Part shown: piece by piece, positions 10,869 to 19,700 of the stretch
Position numbering within the stretch: position 1 is the first letter of the stretch
Layout of the letters: each line of letters begins with the position of its first letter
Assembly (NCBI RefSeq): GCF_003286125.1
Contig: NZ_QMED01000012.1
Span: 62,314-126,313, forward strand
Reading direction: 5' to 3'
Origin: Algibacillus agarilyticus
Lineage (GTDB): Bacteria; Pseudomonadota; Gammaproteobacteria; Enterobacterales; Alteromonadaceae
DNA length: 64,000 nucleotides
The notes under the pieces: model-generated
Told to the model about the DNA's origin: nothing
Databases searched by the model: none
The model's input: the letters and a program-made list of their open reading frames with translations, nothing else
Position numbers and translations under genes: made by a program

Positions 10869-12476
10869 TTAATTTTCGTTCGTATTGGGTGTATTAATAT
10901 GTTCAGAGATCAAAAGGATGTGGGTTAATTCATCAACAGATGATTGAATCGGAAAGCAAGTAAACGCTAATGTAGGTACATTAAGTTTATTCTCGCTATT
11001 AGTCATATGGGTAGTAATCGATGTTTTGGATTCAAAGCATTGCATCAATATCTTATTAAACTGGCCAGCCAATGGATCAGGTAAAACTTGACCAAAATCA
11101 CTGACAACTGATTTATTGATTAAATCGCTTTGTTTTGCATTAATAAAGCGTTCACACTGTTGGTTAACCGTTTGAAAAATAAAGTTATCAAAATCAATAA
11201 CCTTCATAACTAATACTGCGTGATTCAAGTAAGTGTATAAATTATCAAGCACTTGATTTTGTTTTGCTAATTCATCTTTTATTTTTTTACGATAATCAAC
11301 CTGACTTAACGTGCCGGCAATCACTTTATGCCTGTTTGTCGAGCTTGAAATAGCGCAACCTTTTACCAGAAATAAACTATATGAACCTTGGTTGTTGCGT
11401 CCAACATATTCATGATAAAAGTGCTGATAACCTTCTAAATGTCGACGTAAAGATTCTATAACCTTCTCTTTTTCATCAATATGGATATGATCAACCCAAG
11501 TATCAAAATTCGCCGCGTTCGGGCTTTCTTCTGCTCCAATCATTTTAAGCATTGCATCCGAATACCAAACAAGGTTGTTATCCATGTCTAACTCCCATGC
11601 CCCATCTTGGCTTGAATCTAAAGCTCGCTCTATTCGTTGGTGCGTTAAAAAAGTCTCTTTTTCTGCATTGATAGTATCTGAAATGTCATGTAACAACATC
11701 ATGGTTCCAATATTATTGGTGTTTTTACCATCGCATAATGTCACTTCAATCGGAATAATTTCGCCCGTCAATAACTTTCCTTGGCTTATAAATACATGCT
11801 TGTCTTGCCCTAAATGCCGTTGCTTTTCAAATAAAGATAATTTTTGACGTAGCTTTTTACCGCCATCAACAAATAAATAGGTAAAATCATCTAACTCTAA
11901 CGTTTGAATATCAACCCCAAATAAATCATTGGCTCGCTGGTTAGCTAATACCACACGGTATTGATCATCGAGTAAAATCGCGCTAACAGGGATACCATCA
12001 AAAACAAATTTAAATGCTTGCATAGACTCTAATTCGGTATGCAAATTTATATTTTCATCCGTTTTTCTTTGTAAGGCTTGACGAGCTGATGTCATTTGAG
12101 CCGGTGTGGGTAAGTGAATGGCTTGAGGCAGTAGCTTGAAAACATAAATAGCAGTAACTAATGAAACCGTTGCCGTTATTAGTTTTGTAAGGCCATGTAA
12201 GCCATAAATACCTTGCCAAACAGTGATAATACCCACAATATGAGTTACACCACAGGCGACAATAAAAATAGAAAAGAGCTTTAATACTTTTTGATCTTTA
12301 ATGTCTTGAGCTCTTTTACGCGCAAAAATAATAATTGCAATAGGGATAGAAAAATAGGATAGCGCAATAATCATGTCTGATACGACATGAGTCCACAATA
12401 TATGGGGCTGCCAAATATAACAGTGCCCATGAGGCATATACTGGCCGCTAAAAAAGGTCGAAAAAAAATCGCTCAT
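10869..12476 (-). CDS. Membrane multi-PAS sensor with ethylene-receptor-like copper-site domain
   Basis: The N-terminus has three membrane helices (about residues 30-51, 67-88 and 92-115). It matches the plant/cyanobacterial ethylene-binding domain: SDMIIALSYFSIP at 33-45 and FIVACGVTHIVGI at 71-83. All residues known to matter in Arabidopsis ETR1 are at equivalent spacing: Asp34, Tyr41 (Asp+7), Ile72, Cys75 and His79 (Cys+4; the copper ligands are Cys65/His69 in ETR1). A coiled coil (about 128-150) leads into three PAS-like domains at about 152-265, 278-395 and 405-525. No kinase, GGDEF, EAL or receiver output follows, so signalling would need a partner. A hybrid histidine kinase is transcribed divergently from 12764. 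Whether it binds ethylene, another small ligand or a metal is inference. Confidence 0.8.
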   Translation of the reverse strand: MSDFFSTFFSGQYMPHGHCYIWQPHILWTHVVSDMIIALSYFSIPIAIIIFARKRAQDIKDQKVLKLFSIFIVACGVTHIVGIITVWQGIYGLHGLTKLITATVSLVTAIYVFKLLPQAIHLPTPAQMTSARQALQRKTDENINLHTELESMQAFKFVFDGIPVSAILLDDQYRVVLANQRANDLFGVDIQTLELDDFTYLFVDGGKKLRQKLSLFEKQRHLGQDKHVFISQGKLLTGEIIPIEVTLCDGKNTNNIGTMMLLHDISDTINAEKETFLTHQRIERALDSSQDGAWELDMDNNLVWYSDAMLKMIGAEESPNAANFDTWVDHIHIDEKEKVIESLRRHLEGYQHFYHEYVGRNNQGSYSLFLVKGCAISSSTNRHKVIAGTLSQVDYRKKIKDELAKQNQVLDNLYTYLNHAVLVMKVIDFDNFIFQTVNQQCERFINAKQSDLINKSVVSDFGQVLPDPLAGQFNKILMQCFESKTSITTHMTNSENKLNVPTLAFTCFPIQSSVDELTHILLISEHINTPNTNEN

Positions 12477-12763
12477 TCAAATGCACCTATAAAATATATT
12501 TGCTCACGTAACTACGGTTAAAAAACACGACTCAGTTCAAAAACGATAGCCCTGCGCTCGTAGCTAAAATAAATATAGCTAACATCTTATATTTCTCAAC
12601 TTTATTAATATAACCGGTCATCGAAAGATCAATTAATTCAATATATTAAAACAGAATAGAGCGTTAAAAGTCTTTGGCAAAATGACTAAAAGATAACTAT
12701 GCTATGAAGATAGTTAATACAAAATCGAAATCGATTTATGCATCATAAAGGCTTTATAAAGTT

Positions 12764-15055
12764 ATGACATTAAAAAGTCGTTTGGCTTTGGTATTGTTTA
12801 TATTTGGTTTGTCGATTGCTACTGCTATCGTATTAATCATTGATCGATTAACGATTGAGAAATTTAATGAAACCAACGCTCAGTTACTTTTTGCTAGTCA
12901 TGGCTCTCTCAGTAATCAAATAAACTTGTTACTTAATAATACCAAACAAAATATTCGTTTGATTTCAAGTAGAACTCAATTAAGAGAGCTAGTTCAACAA
13001 CTTAACCAAGATATTGAGCCAGATCGGGCGATTAATAAAGCTAAGATTTTTAGAATATTAAATGATGCTAAAAAGGCGCATCCATGGATTAATAATATTG
13101 AAATATATAATATTAGCGGTGAAATATTGGTATCAAGTCAATATGCAATTAACAACACAGATACAAAATCATCTCAGGGTTTAACCCTAGCAAGTCAACA
13201 TATTCAAATATCGTTACCCACAAATTCAACAATTGACTCTTTAACCGATTTTACAACGGTACTTGCGCTAAATAATCAACTCGTTGGTTATATCAAAGTT
13301 CAGATAGTCTTAAATCAATTAGATGACCTATTAATTCAAGACAAGTTATTTAATAAGAAATTTACGGCTCAAATTTTAGCCCCCAATGATAAAGGTGAGT
13401 TTTACCGTGTATTTGGCGCCAAAGACATATTACTCGATAAAATATTACTTGATGGGTTATCAACAGCAGAAATGAGCGATAAACACACTAAAAATGAGAT
13501 ATCGACTATTACCGTTAAAGGAGTCGAAATTGATTACATTCTTTCTACTATTCCTTCGACAAATTGGCAACTGGCAATAACACATCAAAAATCCAACCAT
13601 TTTTATAATTCAACTTTAGTCAGTGCAGATTACTTTACTTTAGTTATTGGTGTTTCAACAATTGCAGGGCTTATCGGGCTATTTTTAGCACATATTATAG
13701 TAAAGCCCATCTTACATATAACAAATTCAGCCCAAGCGATAATTAAAGGAGACCTCAAAGCGCGTTCCAATATTGCTGATAGCTCAGAGTTAGGTCGCTT
13801 AAGTTATGCCATTAATACATTAGCTGATTTACTTATCGCAACCAACTTATCTTTAGAGCAAAAAGTCAATGCTAAAACCCTGGCCTTGAAATCAATTTCA
13901 CAAGAAGCGGTGGTGGACAGCCAAAGAAAAAGTGAATTTTTATCGAATATGAGCCATGAAATAAGAACCGCTATGAATGGGGTAATGGGAATGGTTAACC
14001 TACTCTCAAATACCCCTTTGACAAAACAACAACTCGATCTCATCAAAAATTTATTATTAAGCGGCGAGAACCTTTTAATCATCGTAAATGATATTTTAGA
14101 TTATTCTAAAATTCAACAAAACACGATTGAGCTTGTACCAAAACCATCAGAGTTAAAATCTTTAGCCGATATTATCTATAATACCTATATTCCTTTGGCC
14201 AATAGCAAAGGCTTGGTTATAAACTTAATCATTAAACCCGATATACCAAGCGTTTTAATTTATGACAAAACGCGTTTAAATCAAGTTATTAGTAACCTCA
14301 TGGGCAATGCCATTAAATTTACTGAATCAGGCTCGGTAAACTTAACTTTTTCATTAATCGAAAAAAATAATGAAACTTGTAAGATTGGGATCACAATAAA
14401 AGATACCGGTATAGGTATACCTGAATCATTCTTACCCAAATTATTTACTCCTTTCGCACAAGAAACAGTAACCAATCAAAAACACATATTGGGAACAGGC
14501 TTAGGGCTTGCTATCAGTAAGCAATTGATAGAGCTGATGCAGGGGAAAATATGGGTCGAATCTCAGTTACATGAAGGAACAACCTTTAAAATTGAATTGG
14601 ATTTAGGCTACTCAGATACATTTGAATTAAACCAAACCAAAGTGACTTATAACTTTGCGAAATTTACACACGCAAAAATACTGCTAGTTGAAGATAATGA
14701 AATAAATCAACATGTCGCACTAGCCAGTTTAGAACAGATAGGATTAAAAGCCGATTTAGAGTGTAACGGTCTAGAAGCCGTTAAGTCGATCAAAACGACT
14801 TCATACGACTTAATTTTAATGGATATTCAAATGCCATTAATGGACGGTGTAGCCGCTACAAAAGAAATTAGAAAAATCAGTACCCTATCTAAACAGCCGA
14901 TTATAATTGCCTTAAGTGCCAGTGTGTTGCAAAACGAATCTAACAAGTATAAACAAGCTGGAATGCAAGATGTGCTAGCAAAACCAATAAATATGAGTGA
15001 TTTAAAAGAGAAACTGCATAAGTGGCTTAAATTGAGTTTATCACCACAGGAATGA
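12764..15055 (+). CDS. Hybrid sensor histidine kinase / response regulator
   Basis: A 763-aa inner-membrane sensor. TM1 lies at residues 8-27, a periplasmic Cache-like domain at about 30-285, TM2 at about 288-312 and HAMP at about 313-362. The HisKA domain carries phospho-acceptor His398 in SNMSHEIRTAMNG. The HATPase domain shows N-, G1- and G2-boxes (NLMGNAIKFT, DTGIGIP, GTGLGLAIS). The C-terminal receiver (about 637-757) has the acidic pair VEDN and Asp687 in LMDIQMPLMDG. The H-box reads EIRTAMNG, with Ala replacing the usual Pro. It is divergent from the ethylene-receptor-like protein, 287 bp away, and could be its partner. Its stop codon directly abuts an interspersed repeat. Confidence 0.93.
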   Translation: MTLKSRLALVLFIFGLSIATAIVLIIDRLTIEKFNETNAQLLFASHGSLSNQINLLLNNTKQNIRLISSRTQLRELVQQLNQDIEPDRAINKAKIFRILNDAKKAHPWINNIEIYNISGEILVSSQYAINNTDTKSSQGLTLASQHIQISLPTNSTIDSLTDFTTVLALNNQLVGYIKVQIVLNQLDDLLIQDKLFNKKFTAQILAPNDKGEFYRVFGAKDILLDKILLDGLSTAEMSDKHTKNEISTITVKGVEIDYILSTIPSTNWQLAITHQKSNHFYNSTLVSADYFTLVIGVSTIAGLIGLFLAHIIVKPILHITNSAQAIIKGDLKARSNIADSSELGRLSYAINTLADLLIATNLSLEQKVNAKTLALKSISQEAVVDSQRKSEFLSNMSHEIRTAMNGVMGMVNLLSNTPLTKQQLDLIKNLLLSGENLLIIVNDILDYSKIQQNTIELVPKPSELKSLADIIYNTYIPLANSKGLVINLIIKPDIPSVLIYDKTRLNQVISNLMGNAIKFTESGSVNLTFSLIEKNNETCKIGITIKDTGIGIPESFLPKLFTPFAQETVTNQKHILGTGLGLAISKQLIELMQGKIWVESQLHEGTTFKIELDLGYSDTFELNQTKVTYNFAKFTHAKILLVEDNEINQHVALASLEQIGLKADLECNGLEAVKSIKTTSYDLILMDIQMPLMDGVAATKEIRKISTLSKQPIIIALSASVLQNESNKYKQAGMQDVLAKPINMSDLKEKLHKWLKLSLSPQE

Positions 15056-15184
15056 TATAGTCTTCTCGCTCAGGTTTTATGGTTCATTGTCAGCGCTTAC
15101 TCGCCCCAATCACATAATAGAGCATATGCTCATGGGGTCTCGAAGCTTGACGGCTTCCCCTAAAACCCGGTCGCTTTGACTATA
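15056..15184 (+). repeat. Modular interspersed repeat, copy 3 (129-bp compact form)
   Basis: A complete 129-bp copy starting on the base after the TGA stop of the hybrid kinase gene. It carries the same TATAGTC-led terminal inverted repeats and the central perfect dyad GAGCATATGCTC as copy 2. It differs from copy 2 at two positions near the right end (AAACCCGGTCGC against AAACCTGATCGC). It lies between convergent genes and may supply the 3' end of the kinase transcript. Confidence 0.92.
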
Positions 15185-15291
15185 AATAACAAGAGATACG
15201 GTTCCTTATCTCTTACTGCCATTATTAAATGACAAATTTAATAATGACTTTACACGGTATTAAAAGTTACGTTTAAATCAAACGGTTGCCT

Positions 15292-15504
15292 TTAAATAAT
15301 TCGATTTTCTTGCCAAGATTTTTCTTTTTCCATTTTAGCTTTACGTTTATCGCAAGGGTCGTCACAATCACACGCTTTATCAATGCCAATTGAGCTTAGG
15401 CCACCGCAACTACCACTAATGCTTTTACGTTGCACAATATAACCAATCGCCATGGCAAAAACGACAATTAGGAACATGGCAAAAACAAGCAAAAAAATCT
15501 TCAT
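15292..15504 (-). CDS. nqrM: Na+-NQR maturation protein NqrM
   Basis: A 70-aa single-pass membrane protein needed for assembly of the sodium-translocating NADH:quinone oxidoreductase, probably by delivering iron to the NqrD/NqrE centre (family knowledge). The N-terminal helix spans residues 3-24. The conserved cysteines Cys33, Cys45, Cys47 and Cys51 lie in GSCGGL and ACDCDDPCDKR, which is diagnostic for the family. It lies 33 bp downstream of apbE on the same strand, the usual pair, but the nqrA-F genes are not in this window. Confidence 0.93.
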   Translation of the reverse strand: MKIFLLVFAMFLIVVFAMAIGYIVQRKSISGSCGGLSSIGIDKACDCDDPCDKRKAKMEKEKSWQENRII

Positions 15505-15537
15505 GACAACCTCAACATAATTAATACTACTAACAAG

Positions 15538-16569
15538 CTAATTTAAATAAGGGCTGAACGCCTTACTGTATTTAACTTCAAAACCTTGCGGCGATTTTAT
15601 CACAAGATAAATAGCTAAGTTGTTCTTTTCCGCAAAAGCGAGGCCTTTTTCTGTTCCCAACACATTAATCGCAGTGGCAAACCCGTCAGCCATCATAGCC
15701 GAATCGTGAATAACCGTTACTGAAGCGAGTTTATGCGTAATTGGCTTTGCGGTTACCGGATCGATAGTATGTGAAAAGCGTGTGCCATCTTGCTCAAAGT
15801 AGTTACGGTAATCACCTGAGGTTGCGATCCCTTTATCAATTAAAGAGATTATTTGTTGTATACCCCGATCATGACTTGCTGGCTTCTCGATCGCAACACG
15901 CCAATTAGAACCATCAAGTTTTTTGCCTGTTGCTCGCATTTCGCCGCCAACTTCAACCAAGTAACGGCTTATAGATTTATCATCTAAATATTCGGCTATT
16001 TTATCAACAGCAAAACCTTTGGCGATGGCCGATAAATCGATATAAAGTTGATCTTGCGTTTTAATTAAGCTCCGGCCTTTCACTAAAATTTTATCTAAAC
16101 CGATAAAATCTTTAGCTAGCACTAATTCTTCGTCCGTTGGCACTTGAACCACTTTTCCACTTGGACCAAAGCCCCATAAATTAACTAAAGGGCCAACCGT
16201 AATATCTAAAGCACCTTGAGTACTCACACCTATTTCGATGGCTTTTTTAACAACATAAGCGGTATCTGTTGATACCACAAAAGGTTCATCGGTGGCGTGT
16301 GAATTAAATCGACTAATTTCTGAATCATGGCGGTAAGTCGACATTTGATCATTTACCGTTTCAAGTAGCTCATCAATATCGTTATAAAACTGCTCGGTAA
16401 GTAATTGTTGCTCTGTCGCGTAAAATTTAACACTAAATGTCGTGCCCATTGTTTTACCTTGTAGCATAACTTGCGTCATTTCAGACTTTGAAGAGTCAAC
16501 ACAACTGGCTAAAAATAATAATAAACAGATTATTGAAATTGATTGGCTAATAGATTTAAGCAAGCGCAA
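15538..16569 (-). CDS. apbE: FAD:protein FMN transferase ApbE (lipoprotein)
   Basis: Transfers FMN from FAD onto threonines of periplasm-facing flavoproteins such as NqrB and NqrC. The N-terminus has a lipobox (FLASC, Cys23). Family motifs are visible: MGTTFSVKF, DLSAIAKGFAVDKIAEYL, VEVGGEMRATG and TSGDYRNYF followed by HTIDPVTAKPI. The length of 343 aa is typical. It forms a two-gene unit with nqrM. The upstream neighbour is the pilin operon, so the pair is detached from the nqr operon it usually follows. Confidence 0.94.
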   Translation of the reverse strand: MRLLKSISQSISIICLLLFLASCVDSSKSEMTQVMLQGKTMGTTFSVKFYATEQQLLTEQFYNDIDELLETVNDQMSTYRHDSEISRFNSHATDEPFVVSTDTAYVVKKAIEIGVSTQGALDITVGPLVNLWGFGPSGKVVQVPTDEELVLAKDFIGLDKILVKGRSLIKTQDQLYIDLSAIAKGFAVDKIAEYLDDKSISRYLVEVGGEMRATGKKLDGSNWRVAIEKPASHDRGIQQIISLIDKGIATSGDYRNYFEQDGTRFSHTIDPVTAKPITHKLASVTVIHDSAMMADGFATAINVLGTEKGLAFAEKNNLAIYLVIKSPQGFEVKYSKAFSPYLN

Positions 16570-16650
16570 AGGATTGTCCTTAATAACGGTGATTGGTCTA
16601 ACTCAATAAATAGAGTATAAAATTGATGTTAAATGAATTATAGCAGTAAA

Positions 16651-16677
16651 TAAAAAGAGGCTGCAGCTGCAACCTCT
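16651..16677 (-). terminator. Intrinsic terminator of the pilin operon
   Basis: Read on the minus strand, AGAGGTTGCA and TGCAGCCTCT pair as a near-perfect 10-bp stem (one mismatch) around a GC centre, followed by TTTTTATTT. It lies 62 bp after the pilY1 stop and before apbE, separating the two units. Confidence 0.75.
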
Positions 16678-16739
16678 CTATTATTGTTATTTTTTAAATA
16701 TTTTGACTAAATGGCGATCAGTAAATTATTACCAATAAG

Positions 16740-19700
16740 TTAATAAAGTTGACGCCAGTTAATCTGTCCTGTCATCGGGTTTTCACTGCCAAAACACATG
16801 ATGTCACCATTATTTAAACTAACACAATTAGAGTCGATGAATTTCTTTTTATCATCTTCATCTTCGTCTTTGGGATCATCACCGTCTTCACCAGTAGGAC
16901 AATCAACAGTGCAATTATCATCGGTATCATCGGTATCTTGCGGTGGAATAATGATCACATTCGGACTTGAAGCAATGCCATCGAGTAAAGTATGCGCTTT
17001 AGTGCGCCATGTTTGACCAGTGTGAATATTCAACTCCATATACCAGCTTTGACCGCCACCCACACATGGATCTGAGTTAGGAATTAAAGTTGTAAAGCTC
17101 ACCTTATTAGTTAATAAAAAGGCATCGGTCGTTTGACGCTCGCCTTTATTATGTGGGATTGTATCTCCCGTATTAATTAAGTCGATATAGAAACCCAAAT
17201 CATTCTGCCAATCAATGACATTTTTAGACAAATATCGATGTTCTGCATCTTCCGATTCAATTATTTGTACCATTAATTTACTGTATTCATGTATATTATC
17301 TGTCGCAGAAAAAGCGCGCACATCACTAATTTCTGTACTTTGGCTTAAGCTTTTATCGGTTGGTTTTTTATCCCATAACACATAAAAACTTTGTGTTGCT
17401 TGGCCAGATGTTTGATTATCAGTTGTTTCAATATATTTACCCGTACCAAAGGCAACTAACAAACCTTTGTTTAAACCTTGAGGATGTGCTGCGACAACTG
17501 GGCGTGAAGTAATGGGTTGAGCAATATAATTATCATCGCCATCTTGGCTTGGGCTTCGTGCTTTGAATAAAGGAGAAATACCATCAGACGTGGCTTTACC
17601 CCAATTATCAATACTGCTGTTGGATACATCAAATGACCACATATTACCAAATAAGTCACCGGCATAAATTTTATCCGCCACACCATCACCATCTACATCG
17701 ATTACAGCAGGATTAGACATCGCATTAGGCCTATTTAACCCTAAAGGATCATGAGAGCCGTCAATACCCGTCTCTAATTTTTTAATGAGAGTGCCATCTT
17801 CTAAATCAGCAATGTAGATACTGCCTTCCGTTTCGTCAGAATTGTAACCGTTGGTAAATATCACGCCAACTTTGCCATTAGCTAATTTTGCAATAGTAGG
17901 GGCCGCTGCAGAATAACCAATACCTGCAAAGCTCCCCTTAGCTTGAATTTCCCAGAGAAACTGACTGGTAGAAGGCTCATTAGAGAAATCTGAAACATCA
18001 ATAGCGTATAAACCTTTTGCGCCGCCGCCTAACGTTCCTACAACTACTGTTTTACCATTTTCATTAGTAAAACCATTAAGAGAACCATCCACCGTAGGCT
18101 GATGGATATAAGTAAGGCTAGTTAAATCAGCTAATTTGCCATATATTTGGCTAGGGACATATGCCGCAAGCTCTTTACCATTATCGGCATCAACAATATG
18201 CACCATGCCGTCATTAGCACCAAATACGATTACAGGTTTTTTAACGTTATGGCCATTCACATCACCCACAATATAAGGCTTAGAATTAACAATATCACCT
18301 AAAACAGAATCCCGACCTCTAAAGTTCTTACGATCTACGTTAAGTTCATGATACCTCGAACCTTTGAGGTATTGAACAATAGCATTCACATGATTACGTT
18401 TATACCAAGTTTTAGAAGAAACGATATCTTTTAATAATGCTTGAATCTGAGATAAGCTATAAAAATCACTACGGCCACCTAAATCTGCATTCACTATTTT
18501 GTTAAACTCGAAGACCTTTTGTGTATCATCATTCCGGCTAAAAACCTTGCGATTATTGGCTCCTATTTTATCTATTTTTTCAGCCACACTCCAAGTGTAA
18601 TCAGTTTTAAAACCACCTTTACCATCTGCTTCAAACGCTTTTAAGTCACCACTCCAAGTACTGCTATTAAAAGACGCTTGAAAACGCCGGGCACCACTTT
18701 TAAGTACAGCACTATCAAAGATAGGCGAAACAGAAGATGCGGTTCCATCGTTAAAAACCGAGCTAAAAGCCTTGTTTAATTGTGTTTCTAATTCGCCTGG
18801 ATTAGTTACAGGGAAATAACCGTCAGGATTTTTATTTATATCTTTATCACTATTCCATTCAACATCGACATCAGGTTTGAAATTATTATTTGAATCTTTA
18901 AACCAACCCCATTTAGCGGCATACCATAAAGGTGGTTTTAAAAAGCTACCGGCGTTTGAGCTAGCACTTGGTTTGAAAATACGCGTTTGTGTTAAGGGTA
19001 AATCGGTATTATCTACGGGAGTCTTATTACGGCTATTATTAGGATATGGTCGATCACCCGGTAACGTATCCAGGTAGTAGGCTACTGCTCGACCATCTTT
19101 GTCTTTTACATCCAAATAAATACCGTCTTCACTCGAGCCTGAAACAATGTAACCTGCATGTTGGTCTATACCACCACCAGCATAGGTTGAATCGATTGTG
19201 AACTCTACAGCTAAAGCACCACCAACATTAATAACTTCGAAGCTATATTTTACGATCATATCCATATCATGATCAGCACCTTGCTCTACATCTTCAAAGT
19301 TAATGCTAAACGTGCCACTTGTACCATCATCAGATAACGATTCTATATAATAATCTACAATTGTATTAGTTGGTTGAAATTGTCCTTTAGCTGGATTTAT
19401 TCTATCTAAATTGTTCCAACCAACTGATTTAGCATAAGGAATAAAAGTAATTTTATCATTACCTACTGGAACTATAATTTGCGGTAATGGGGATGAAAGC
19501 GCAACAGCTAATGTTTGAACTTGTTGCCGATCTTGTTTTGTTGGATTAATATCGCTTTTATAACCATAGTGTGCGACACCAGCAACAGAATAACTACCTT
19601 CTTTGGTGGGCTCTTGTGGGGCTAAACCACGGGCTGTAGATAAGTTAGAGACTTGTTTAGCCGTTGGTGCACCAATAGTATTAGATGAGTCTCCTGCCGA

